Below are positions 38,139 through 46,549 of a DNA stretch of 64,000 nucleotides, one piece after another. The translations under genes and the position numbers were made by a program. Source of the stretch: Floridanema evergladense (GTDB lineage Bacteria > Cyanobacteriota > Cyanobacteriia > Cyanobacteriales > Aerosakkonemataceae); NCBI RefSeq assembly GCF_041929205.1, contig NZ_JBHFNT010000194.1; one strand, written 5' to 3'. Position 1 is the stretch's first letter. Every line of letters begins with the position of its first letter. The notes below the pieces were generated by a model. It did no database searches. It was given only the letters and a program-made list of their open reading frames with translations, and was not told the DNA's origin.

Positions 38139-39908
38139 TTAGCTCCAAAATTCATCTAGGTTCACTTCTGCTATCTCCTGCTGCACCTCTTGGAAATAGC
38201 TACTTCCAGTAAGCATAGCTACTTCCTTTTGTCGTTTCTTATGGTCAATTTCAATTTTCAATTCTTCTAATTGTCGTTTCAATTCATCCTCACGGCGTTT
38301 CCGGTCTGTAATATCTTGAATCATCCCTTCATAATATAAAAGTTGACCTGTATGATCGCGAACAGCACGGGTATCCTCTTGAATCCAAATGATATTACCA
38401 TCTTTTTGATAAACCCGATATTCAAAATCCTTAACCTGATCGTGTTCTTCTAATTGACGTTTAAACTCTGCTTGATCTAGACGATCGACATAAATTTGCA
38501 TACCAATATCTTTAATAGTTTCAATCATTTCTTGGGGTGAATCATAACCATATATTCTTGCCATTGCTGAATTGATGTTGATATAATGCCCTTCGGGACT
38601 GGACTGAAAAATTCCTTCCAAGGCGTTTTCAAAGATGCTGCGATAGTTTTCTTCTGCTATTCGTAGTGCCTCTTCTGCTCGTTTGCGATCGCTAATATCG
38701 CGCACCATCACCAGCACCTCATTTTCTCCTGTAACTATCACCCGCACCTCTTCATCAATTAACTGTCCATCAATTAACAACTGATGTTCGTACATTTGCA
38801 GCGTTTTCGTCTCCAGTGCCCGTTTAATGGCATCCATACGTTGTTGTGCTTGGGCGGGTGGTAGAGAATCGTAAACTGTGGTTGTGTTTAAAGCAATATT
38901 ATCTCCTGAGAAACGCTTCACCCTTCCCGCACCGACTGCATCATCCAGATAAACCCCATCGCCGCGAACTCGTAACAATAAGTCAGGAATAGCTTCAATC
39001 AAAGCACGGGTTGTTGCTTCACTTTGTTTTAGCGCTTCTTCAGCTTGTTTGCGATCGGTAATATCAATTCCTACAGATACGGTAGCACTACCTTGTTGGT
39101 ATTTTTGGGCAGCAATTAGATAATATCGCTTTTTCTGATTAACCTCAAAATCAATAATAGAAGAAGCTGAATTTTCAGGACTGTTAATAAACTCGCGCAA
39201 GAAGCTTGCGAGCTTATCATTTTCTTGGATAAACCCTAATTTTTTACCAACAAAAGCTTCTGGAGACAAGTTAAATTTTTCAGCTAAATGGCGATTTACC
39301 CCCATGTAGGTACCCTCCGAATCAATCCAAGAAATAGAACCCGGAACGGCATCCAAAACCGCCTTTAGTTGTTCTTTTGCACTAGCTAGTTCTTGCTCTC
39401 TTGCTTGAATAGTTTGAAAAGATTCTTGCAGTTGTTTGCCCATGAAGTTAAATGATTGGGCTAATCGATCGATTTCCTCACGGGTAAGAACAGGTGCTTG
39501 TTGATTCAGATTACCGCGAGCCATTTCTTGTACAAGTTGAGTCAGTTTAACAACAGGCTTAGAAATAGATTTTGCCACTACAAAGGCTGCTAAAATCACC
39601 ACCAATAAAGTAACAACCCCGAAAACAATGACTATTTTTTTTAATGCTGTTAAATTAGACAAGGCTTCCGAAGTATTGATTTTCACTAAAATACTTCCAT
39701 TCAAAACAGGTAAATATCTCCAATCCGCGTCAATTGTTTTACTGTCAAAAACCTTACTTTGTGCAATATAAACTAAATTATTCTTATGTTCTTTTGTTTG
39801 AGAATTTCTAGTAGTAAAGTAAGTAATTGCCGTCACTGAAGTTAGCGGAACCAAAGCGATAAATAAAAACCAGAGCAGTAGTTTATTAACAATTTTTTTA
39901 CTCTTCAT
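38139..39908 (-). CDS. membrane HAMP-PAS sensor without an output domain
   Basis: 589 aa. Two transmembrane helices (~9-30 and ~88-112) enclose a short ~55-residue extracytoplasmic loop, followed by HAMP (SISKPVVKLTQLVQEMARG), a coiled coil, three PAS domains (~175-285, 295-415, 420-545) and a charged C-terminal coil ending in SYFQEVQQEIAEVNLDEFWS. No kinase, cyclase, GGDEF or methyl-accepting domain follows the last PAS. The tail might dock a partner. It is last in a minus-strand row after the ParA, glutaminase and LCIB-like genes (155 bp from the latter). Confidence 0.87.
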   Translation of the reverse strand: MKSKKIVNKLLLWFLFIALVPLTSVTAITYFTTRNSQTKEHKNNLVYIAQSKVFDSKTIDADWRYLPVLNGSILVKINTSEALSNLTALKKIVIVFGVVTLLVVILAAFVVAKSISKPVVKLTQLVQEMARGNLNQQAPVLTREEIDRLAQSFNFMGKQLQESFQTIQAREQELASAKEQLKAVLDAVPGSISWIDSEGTYMGVNRHLAEKFNLSPEAFVGKKLGFIQENDKLASFLREFINSPENSASSIIDFEVNQKKRYYLIAAQKYQQGSATVSVGIDITDRKQAEEALKQSEATTRALIEAIPDLLLRVRGDGVYLDDAVGAGRVKRFSGDNIALNTTTVYDSLPPAQAQQRMDAIKRALETKTLQMYEHQLLIDGQLIDEEVRVIVTGENEVLVMVRDISDRKRAEEALRIAEENYRSIFENALEGIFQSSPEGHYININSAMARIYGYDSPQEMIETIKDIGMQIYVDRLDQAEFKRQLEEHDQVKDFEYRVYQKDGNIIWIQEDTRAVRDHTGQLLYYEGMIQDITDRKRREDELKRQLEELKIEIDHKKRQKEVAMLTGSSYFQEVQQEIAEVNLDEFWS

Positions 39909-40063
39909 CTACCTTGCCTCCTATTTTTCCAGTATTCATCAAGCTAGATTAGCGCATTCGTAGTCAAGATCAAATTTTCTTGCTTCATCAACAGGTTTGA
40001 TTTCATTTGTCAAGGTTCTAAAGAGCTATACTCATTTTATTCTATGACGATTCTTTCCTTTCA

Positions 40064-40870
40064 TTAGTAAGTATCTTCATTCAAATTTTTCTTACTATCA
40101 GGAATATTAGAACCTACCACATAAAAATCTTGAGGATAAATCCAATGCGTGTCATGAGGGCCGTGAATTTGAATTCCGGTCATCACTGCATAATTGAAAA
40201 TAGAACTATCTAAAGAACTTAAGAGTTGCTCAACATCTTGAGAAATAATCTGACTAGCCAATTTAGTGATTTCCACCAAATCGGGTTTATCGCCATATTT
40301 AATTGTTGAAAGAATTTTTTGGCGGATAATTGATTGTTCAATATCCTGCATATCGGTCATTAGCTGAACATGACCAGATTGTAGTTCTTTAACTATTGCT
40401 TCCAATGCCCCACAAGCATGGGAAGCTTTTTGAATACCATCTCGGTAAACTTTGCCAATTTCGCCATGTCGGGAAATAGCAATGTGGGGCATTGCATAAA
40501 AAGTAAATCGCCTTGTGCCATCTACGATCGGAGTGTGGTCTGTTGCTGCGGCTAAACCTGTTTTCCCCATCATCACAAAGCCTGCTAAACTGCAACAATT
40601 GAATGTTTTTCCCCAATATTTAATCACTTCATCAATTAAAATGTCGGTGATTTCGTCCCGACAAATTGCCACCATTCCGATTGTTTTACCCTTATCAAAA
40701 CCGTAAGAATTTAGAGTTTTGTAAGTGTTTTTAATGTAGTCTGCCATTGGCAAACTGCCGGGAAAATGAGTTTGCAGAGTTTCGTAGAAAACTGGATTAC
40801 TGCTAGGTGCATATCCATCTATAGCTTGAAAAATTTCATCCCGCAGCTTATCAAAGTAATTGAATTCCAT
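40064..40870 (-). CDS. LCIB-family protein, putative beta-type carbonic-anhydrase fold
   Basis: 268 aa. The pattern AICRDEITDIL, CCSLAGFVMMGKTGLAAATDH.P, MPHIAIS and SHACGALEAI matches the LCIB/LCIC family first known from the Chlamydomonas CO2-concentrating mechanism, whose fold and Zn site resemble beta-carbonic anhydrases. The expected zinc ligands Cys70, His129 and Cys153, and the Asp72 of the CRD motif, are all present, so catalysis is plausible. No signal peptide, hence cytoplasmic. It sits between glutaminase and a PAS membrane sensor on the same strand, a context I cannot link to carboxysome genes. Confidence 0.75.
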   Translation of the reverse strand: MEFNYFDKLRDEIFQAIDGYAPSSNPVFYETLQTHFPGSLPMADYIKNTYKTLNSYGFDKGKTIGMVAICRDEITDILIDEVIKYWGKTFNCCSLAGFVMMGKTGLAAATDHTPIVDGTRRFTFYAMPHIAISRHGEIGKVYRDGIQKASHACGALEAIVKELQSGHVQLMTDMQDIEQSIIRQKILSTIKYGDKPDLVEITKLASQIISQDVEQLLSSLDSSIFNYAVMTGIQIHGPHDTHWIYPQDFYVVGSNIPDSKKNLNEDTY

Positions 40871-40949
40871 AAATGTTAAATTTTGGATTACTAAAGTTCT
40901 TTTTTTTACTTTCTTTCAAGCATTGAGGATTTTTAGCTAAACACTCTGT

Positions 40950-41981
40950 CTACCAATCATTAATACCATTACCTCCGGCAATCCATTGCTGTAAATCCCG
41001 TTCTGATTTTGCCACGTTAAACAAGTGCAAGCCAAAATCCTGCGACAAGTCTTGACAAACTTTGATGCCCCGGACGCTATTTCCTTTTGCATCTAAGAGG
41101 GGTGAAAAGGTGCCAATACCCAGTTTTCCCGGAACAACTGCTGTAATCCCACCACCTACGCCACTCTTGGCAGGCATTCCCACGCGATAACACCACTCGC
41201 CAGATGCGTCATACATTCCACAGGTAAGCATTACACTGATCACATCTTGCACGTAGCGTTCATCGATCGCTCTTTCCCCCGTAACCGGATTTACACCGCC
41301 ATTCGCCAGAGTTGCCGCCAGCATTGCCAAATCCTTTGCGTTCACCAGAATCGAACATTGCTGAAAGTAGAGATCTAACGTTTCATCAATTTTGTCGCTG
41401 ATCATACCGAAATTTCGCATCAGGTATGCCATTGCTCGGTTGCGGAAGCCTGTCGCCTTTTCTGACAAAAAGACGGGTACATTGATGTCATGCTCCCGTC
41501 CAGTGTAGCGTTTAAACATTTCCAGCAGTCGTTTCAGGCGTTCAGTGCCATTTTCGCCTTCAATTAAGTCAGCTGTAGCGATCGCTCCCGCATTCACCAT
41601 TGGGTTGTAGGGACGGTTAGTTGCTTCATCGAGCACAATGGCATTAAATGCTTCCCCCGTAGGTTCCACACTCACCTTGCTATTAACATACTCGCGCCCG
41701 TGATCCTCCAGAGCTAAACCAAAGACGAAAGCTTTAGAAATCGATTGAATCGTAAATAGTTTGTCACAATCTCCAACTTCAAACACCTGTCCGTCTTTTG
41801 TCACCACACAGATGCCAAACCATTCCGGCTTTGCCAGCGCCAGTTCGGGAATGTAGTCCGCGACGGCTCCATCGTTGAGCTTACGATACTTTTCGTACAA
41901 GTCTGTCAAATAATTCCGAAAAGGTGAGGTAACGGCTGTGATGGAACTAGCAAGGGACTGTAAATCTCCAAAGTTAGACAT
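40950..41981 (-). CDS. glsA: glutaminase A
   Basis: It hydrolyses L-glutamine to glutamate and ammonia. The 343-aa serine-dependent glutaminase has the SxxK nucleophile motif (FTIQSISKAF), YNPMVNAGAI, and the GVGGGI block near the C terminus. The open frame begins with GTG at 41990, but the ATG at 41981 has a good AAGGGTGAG site overlapping the stop codon of the upstream ParA gene and gives the usual N terminus. The tight junction means the two are co-translated. Confidence 0.96.
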   Translation of the reverse strand: MSNFGDLQSLASSITAVTSPFRNYLTDLYEKYRKLNDGAVADYIPELALAKPEWFGICVVTKDGQVFEVGDCDKLFTIQSISKAFVFGLALEDHGREYVNSKVSVEPTGEAFNAIVLDEATNRPYNPMVNAGAIATADLIEGENGTERLKRLLEMFKRYTGREHDINVPVFLSEKATGFRNRAMAYLMRNFGMISDKIDETLDLYFQQCSILVNAKDLAMLAATLANGGVNPVTGERAIDERYVQDVISVMLTCGMYDASGEWCYRVGMPAKSGVGGGITAVVPGKLGIGTFSPLLDAKGNSVRGIKVCQDLSQDFGLHLFNVAKSERDLQQWIAGGNGINDW

Positions 41982-41986
41982 GATGC

Positions 41987-42745
41987 TCACCCTTCAATAA
42001 TTTGCTGCGCTACCTTACGAAACTCTTGACTCATCGGGTGTTCTGGGTAGGTCACACAAAAAACACCTTCACTCGCTAGTTGAACCACATCTTCCGAAAG
42101 CGGAAAGACTCCAGCAACTTGCTCCTGGTAAGTTTCCTCAACTTTCTGTTTCAACGCTTCTGGGTTGAGCTTACTATGGACTTTATTAATAGCCAGTAGC
42201 ATTTTGCGAACTTTCAATTGCCTTGCCACATCGACGGTAACAGCAGTTCCCTGATAGTCTTGCTTGTCAGGACGCAAGATTAAGATGAGAAAATGGGAAA
42301 TAGCGATCGACAAAAAAGTTTCTTTTGACAATCCAGGGTGAGTATCAATAAACAAATAATCTAATTGCAGCGTCTTTACTAAGCTGCGAAACCCATCATT
42401 CATCAGCCTGACATCATAACCATCTTTGAGAATGCGGGCAATGTCATCCGCTTTTACACTAGAAGGGACTAGATAAAGCTTACCCGCTTCAGTTAACCCA
42501 ACATTGGCGCTGACATCGTAAGCTGCATCTTCGATCGGACTATCACCCCAGAGGTAGTTATTCAGCGTTTTACCCATCTGTTCGGGTTCCAAGCAAAACA
42601 GATTATGAATACCGGGCGAGGGAACATCTGTATCCACCACACCAACCCGATTTCCTTGTAAAGCAACAGTCGTCGCTAAGTTGGCTGTAAAGTTAGACTT
42701 GCCCGTGCCACCCCGGTAAGAGTGAATCGAAACGACTTTAGGCAT
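41987..42745 (-). CDS. MinD/ParA-like P-loop ATPase
   Basis: 252 aa from the ATG at 42745 (MPKVVSIHS). Deviant Walker A reads YRGGTGKSN with Lys16; the signature first Lys of the ParA/MinD motif is an Arg here. Other ATPase elements are VGVVDTDVPSPGIH and DYLFIDTHPGLSKE. No chromosome-partition parB is adjacent. Co-translation with glsA and nearness to a sensor suggest that it positions or regulates a partner rather than a plasmid; this is inference. An ATG 33 bases further upstream is an alternative start. Confidence 0.88.
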   Translation of the reverse strand: MPKVVSIHSYRGGTGKSNFTANLATTVALQGNRVGVVDTDVPSPGIHNLFCLEPEQMGKTLNNYLWGDSPIEDAAYDVSANVGLTEAGKLYLVPSSVKADDIARILKDGYDVRLMNDGFRSLVKTLQLDYLFIDTHPGLSKETFLSIAISHFLILILRPDKQDYQGTAVTVDVARQLKVRKMLLAINKVHSKLNPEALKQKVEETYQEQVAGVFPLSEDVVQLASEGVFCVTYPEHPMSQEFRKVAQQIIEG

Positions 42746-43076
42746 CTTTATGTCAATAGCAAAATTACAATAAGTCATACCATGTCTGGTTGTCCCAAAC
42801 TGTATAGTACATATACTTTTAGGTGCAAGTTTAAAAGATTAGAAAATTTTTCAAGCTCCTGACTATTATTTAAAGTTTATCTACAAACTTTTAAAATTTG
42901 TCTAGATTATTGTATATTGGTAAACTGATAAGTTTAATTATAAGCATTAGTTTTAAAGTAAATACAGTCTAAATCCTCATCAAAAAATAACATCTGGGCT
43001 ATTAAATTCTTTCCTCAGTTTAACTAGCGATAACCTCGTGAACATAACTTGATAAAATTGACAAGAGGTGTTACTT
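42746..43076. other. divergent intergenic region
   Basis: No gene is seen on either strand. It holds a candidate minus-strand promoter (42801-42828) and the ribosome binding site AAGAGG (43063-43068) for the small plus-strand gene. The rest is A/T-rich. Confidence 0.4.
42801..42828 (-). promoter_or_regulatory. candidate promoter of the ParA-glsA operon
   Basis: On the minus strand TTGCAC (42828-42823) and TATACA (42806-42801) are separated by 16 bases, and the start codon lies 56 bases downstream. The spacer holds the near-palindrome AAGTATATGTACTA. A GTA-N9-TAC match here is one base too wide for an NtcA site. Confidence 0.35.
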
Positions 43077-43313
43077 ATGAAAATAGAACGACCAAGCACA
43101 AAATTACCTACTCCAGAAGAATTACAAGAGTTAGGAAAACTCAAAACAGCTATTGAGCAAATAATTGCCAACGGTAAGATTAGTAAGGAAGAGTGCGAGA
43201 GAATTAAAAGAATTATGTGGGCAGATGGGAAAATTACCCCTGAAGAATTGGAGTTATGCCGCACTATGATTTATCACCAAATCACTATCGGCGAACTAGA
43301 GTGGGAATATTAA
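43077..43313 (+). CDS. small acidic helical protein, 78 aa (TerB-like segment)
   Basis: The ATG at 43077 is preceded by AAGAGG 8 bases upstream, which decides it over the GTG at 43068. The product is helical and charged; IANGKISKEECERIKRIMWA and DGKITPEELELCRTMI form two related helix-loop units with D/N-G-K-I turns like those in TerB-type or EF-hand-like metal-binding proteins. Function unknown. The minus-strand frame over the same bases is a shadow. Confidence 0.7.
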   Translation: MKIERPSTKLPTPEELQELGKLKTAIEQIIANGKISKEECERIKRIMWADGKITPEELELCRTMIYHQITIGELEWEY

Positions 43314-43400
43314 ATTAGGGATAGGGGAAAGTTTTGAGTTTTGAGTTAAGAAGAGTTGGAGAGTTTTAAGTTTTAATTTCTCCCCTGCTCCCCTGCTACT

Positions 43401-45008
43401 TTACTCCCATTCGATCGTCCCAGGTGGTTTAGAAGTAATGTCGTAAACCACTCGGTTAACTCCAGCTACTTCATTCACAATCCGGTTAGAAATCAGTTCT
43501 AACAAATCGTAAGGTACTCTTGCCCAGTCTGCGGTCATGCCATCTTCGCTTTTTACGAAGCGGAGGACGATCGGATAAGCATAAGTACGTTGATCGCCCA
43601 TTACACCAACGCTACGAATGGGTAGGAGTACGGCGAATGCTTGCCATAACTCACCGTACATTTCGTGACGGTTGATTTCTTGACGAACAATTAAATCTGC
43701 ATCCCGGAGAATATCTAACCTTTCTTCGGTAACTTCGCCTAAAATGCGAATAGCGAGTCCGGGACCGGGGAAAGGATGTCTTTGGACAATTTCTTCTGGT
43801 AGACTGATCGAACGCCCAACTTTCCGCACTTCGTCTTTAAAAAGTTTCCGCAGTGGTTCGATCAACTTGAATCGTAAATCTTTAGGTAATCCGCCGACGT
43901 TGTGGTGACTCTTAATTTTCACTGCTACCCGTTCCCCAGTTTTAGGATCGACGTTAGTATCAGCAGATTCAATTACGTCTGGATAAAGTGTACCTTGGGC
44001 TAAGTAATCAAAAGGCCCAAGTCTCTTAGATTCTTCTTCAAAAACGCGAATAAATTCGTGCCCGATGCGACGACGTTTTTCTTCGGGATCGGTAACTCCG
44101 GCTATTGCTTGTAAAAAGCGATCGCGTGCGTTAACATACTGCACGGGAATATGAAATTGCTCTTGAAATAACTTCAGCAATCTTTCTGGCTCATACTTCC
44201 GCATAAAGCCTTGGTCGATAAACATACAAGTTAACCGATCGCCGATCGCCCTGTGCAGCAAGAAAGCTAAAGTAGAAGAATCTACACCCCCAGAAAGAGC
44301 CAATAATACTCGTTTATCACCAACTTTCGCCCGAATTTCTCGCACTGATTGTTCCACGAAAGCAGCAGTTGTCCAAGTTGGTTCGCACTCGCAAATATGA
44401 TAAACAAAGTTACGAATTAAAGCTAAACCGTAGACAGAGTGAACCACTTCCGGGTGAAATTGTACCCCATAGAGCTTTTTCTCGTGATTGGCGATCGCAG
44501 CTACAGGCGTATTTGCCGTATGTGCCAAAATTTCAAACCCTTCCGGCAACCTCGTGCAAGAATCTCCGTGACTCATCCACATTGTCGAACCATCTTCTAC
44601 ATTGGTTAACAAATCTGTGGGATCGTCGATCGCTAAAGATGCTTTACCATATTCACCTCGTTCGGCGCGTTTGACTTCGCCGCCAAGTTGCTGCACCATT
44701 AACTGCATTCCATAGCAAACTCCTAAAATCGGAATGCCCAACTGCCAAATTCCTGGGTCGCAATGGGGTGCGCCTGGATCGTAAACTGAATTAGGCCCAC
44801 CGGAAAGAATAATTCCTTTAGGATTTAGTTGCGTGAGTTGTTCAACAGTGGTGCGATAGGAAAGAACTTCCGAGTAAACTTGAGTTTCGCGAATCCGACG
44901 CGCAATTAACTCGGAATACTGAGAGCCAAAGTCCAAAATAACGATCATTTGGCGGTTCAGTTCACCCAAAGATTGGGTAGAAGGCGGTTGAGATGTCTGT
45001 ACTGTCAC
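43401..45008 (-). CDS. guaA: GMP synthase (glutamine-hydrolysing)
   Basis: It converts XMP to GMP using glutamine. The 535-aa protein has a class I amidotransferase domain (GVCYGMQ nucleophile Cys, FHPEV His) and an ATP pyrophosphatase domain (LLALSGGVDSS), with the C-terminal dimerisation domain ending KPPGTIEWE. Standard length. Promoter region contains a large G/C-skewed hairpin repeat upstream (45053-45141). Confidence 0.98.
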   Translation of the reverse strand: MTVQTSQPPSTQSLGELNRQMIVILDFGSQYSELIARRIRETQVYSEVLSYRTTVEQLTQLNPKGIILSGGPNSVYDPGAPHCDPGIWQLGIPILGVCYGMQLMVQQLGGEVKRAERGEYGKASLAIDDPTDLLTNVEDGSTMWMSHGDSCTRLPEGFEILAHTANTPVAAIANHEKKLYGVQFHPEVVHSVYGLALIRNFVYHICECEPTWTTAAFVEQSVREIRAKVGDKRVLLALSGGVDSSTLAFLLHRAIGDRLTCMFIDQGFMRKYEPERLLKLFQEQFHIPVQYVNARDRFLQAIAGVTDPEEKRRRIGHEFIRVFEEESKRLGPFDYLAQGTLYPDVIESADTNVDPKTGERVAVKIKSHHNVGGLPKDLRFKLIEPLRKLFKDEVRKVGRSISLPEEIVQRHPFPGPGLAIRILGEVTEERLDILRDADLIVRQEINRHEMYGELWQAFAVLLPIRSVGVMGDQRTYAYPIVLRFVKSEDGMTADWARVPYDLLELISNRIVNEVAGVNRVVYDITSKPPGTIEWE

Positions 45009-45052
45009 TGAAATAAATCCAAAAAGTTAAAGATAGAACGAAAGTTGGTCTA

Positions 45053-45141
45053 GGAAGAAGGGGATAGGGGTCAGGGGTTAGGTGTTAGGGAAGAAGAAGT
45101 TTCCCTAACCCCCAACCCCTACCACCCAACCCCTTCTTCAG
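45053..45141. repeat. long hairpin of GGGGTTA/TAACCCC units upstream of guaA
   Basis: GAAGAAGGGG (45055-45064) pairs with CCCCTTCTTC (45130-45139); inside, AGGGGTTAGGTGTTAGGG faces CCCTAACCCCCAACCCC. Same family as 12597-12817 and the insert in cbiD. Confidence 0.7.
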
Positions 45142-45244
45142 GTCTTCTTATATCTTTGTTAAAGTTTGCTAAAAATATATTAGTTTACAAGCTTGATGTC
45201 AAAATATTACATCTTACCCATATTTTATAGATATTCTTACCAAT

Positions 45245-46441
45245 TTAACATAGTTGATTGAGTAGCTTGATACCGACTTGACTTTTAACGATAATTTGAC
45301 GTTGACGATCGAACAAAATCGAACCGACACTAACTTGTTGTTGAATCTGATTATAGATGTAAGTTTGGGAGCGATCGTCAATTGCTTGAGCAATAGAATT
45401 ATAAACCTGTTCTACCCAATTACTGCCATTTTCCCCATCCCAAGTCCGCAAGTAATTTAAAGCCGCATCAGCCGTTGATTGGGCAAAAACTTTTTGTAAC
45501 ATGGGAGTCGGTAAACCGATCTTGGCACAATGCGCCGTCAAAATTTCTTGCCTTCCATCAGCGAAATAATGATGAGTGTGAAAAATTCCCCCTGCCAATT
45601 TCATCAGTTTACCGTGATAACCAAACAGCAAAATTTCCCTCAACCCCTGTGTTCCAGCTTCTACCAGCATTGGCCCCAACCAGTTAGCCGTTTTTACCAA
45701 TCTCTGAATTGAAATCCCTAGTTTCTGAGCCAAGTCTAAACCATTTTCCCCAATGCAGAAGACGAGCAGGGAGGCAGGGGGGCAGGGGGGCAGGGGGGAG
45801 TTATTTAGTTGTTTGATTTTTTGTCGGAGTTCTTCGAGATAAATGTCTAATTGACCGGAGGCACTCAGGGGTTGAGAGATAGCGCTAGTGCCGAGTAGGG
45901 AAAGTCCGTCCACAACACCGAAAGCAGCGTTGGCAGTGCGATCGGCTAATTGTCTTCCTTCTGGCAAAATAATCGTAACCGTAATTTTCTCCTCTGGACT
46001 CAGTAACCGCAGCAAATTCGCCTGTAAAAGTTGCCTTGCATAAGCATAAATCGCCGCCTTTCCCTCAGCGTCAACTATTCTCCCTATTCCTTCACCACCC
46101 AGCAAAGTGATCTGGGGGGTTAGGGGGTAGGGGGTAGGGGATAGGGAAGAACTCCCCTGCTTCTCTGCTTCCCTATGCAACTCTACCATTGCCCAAACAG
46201 GCGTATTGCGCGTGATATCGAGGTTATCTCCGGGGTCGCTGCGAGTAATAGCTAAAGCTGTAGTTTCACCAATGCCGCTGACTTGTTCGATCGCAATTTC
46301 TACAGTTTCGTCAGGATTAATTAAATCTACTTTTACAGATGTGATCGCTTGACGCTGTTTTAACCATTGCAACGCCGCGATCGCACTCGCAGCAGCAAAC
46401 ACTGGTAATGTATAGCCAGAACGGGGTTTGTCCTCAGTCAT
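45245..46441 (-). CDS. cbiD: cobalt-precorrin-5B C1-methyltransferase with two repeat-derived insertions
   Basis: An enzyme of anaerobic-type corrin ring synthesis. CbiD features seen: RSGYTLPVFAAASAIAAL, ITRSDPGDNLDITRNTPVWA, ITLLGGEGIGRI and LVFCIGENGLDLA; 398 aa, longer than usual. Two Pro/Ser-rich stretches interrupt the fold in frame: about residues 92-112 (KQGSSSLSPTPYPLTPQ) and 216-224 (SPLPPCPPAS). At the DNA level both are copies of the G-rich heptamer repeats found between genes. The frame stays open, so the protein is probably functional if these loops are surface-exposed. ATG at 46441. Confidence 0.93.
   Translation of the reverse strand: MTEDKPRSGYTLPVFAAASAIAALQWLKQRQAITSVKVDLINPDETVEIAIEQVSGIGETTALAITRSDPGDNLDITRNTPVWAMVELHREAEKQGSSSLSPTPYPLTPQITLLGGEGIGRIVDAEGKAAIYAYARQLLQANLLRLLSPEEKITVTIILPEGRQLADRTANAAFGVVDGLSLLGTSAISQPLSASGQLDIYLEELRQKIKQLNNSPLPPCPPASLLVFCIGENGLDLAQKLGISIQRLVKTANWLGPMLVEAGTQGLREILLFGYHGKLMKLAGGIFHTHHYFADGRQEILTAHCAKIGLPTPMLQKVFAQSTADAALNYLRTWDGENGSNWVEQVYNSIAQAIDDRSQTYIYNQIQQQVSVGSILFDRQRQIIVKSQVGIKLLNQLC
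45762..45801. repeat. GGGGGGCA tandem repeat inside cbiD
   Basis: Four units of AGGGGGGC/AGGGAGGC run through 45767-45800 within the coding frame and are read as the Pro-rich SPLPPCPPAS segment. Confidence 0.8.
46113..46177. repeat. GGGGGTA repeat and hairpin inside cbiD
   Basis: GGGGTTAGGGGGTAGGGGGT (46115-46138) is followed by ATAGGGAAG (46141-46149) pairing perfectly with CTTCCCTAT (46168-46176). The same sequence family occupies intergenic sites at 12.6 and 45.1 kb. Confidence 0.8.
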
Positions 46442-46549
46442 TAGTTAGTTAAACACATATTAAAAGCTTAAATCATCCCCCACTTTTTCAGCAGGGGAGA
46501 TTTAAATTGTCTTCTTAAGAAATAGGCAGAGTAGGAAACCCGATGCAAA

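Noticed and set aside
42801..42820. LexA or NtcA site upstream of the ParA-glsA operon
   Set aside because: AGTACATATACT lacks the second GTAC half of the LexA consensus, and the GTA/TAC pair is spaced by nine rather than eight bases.
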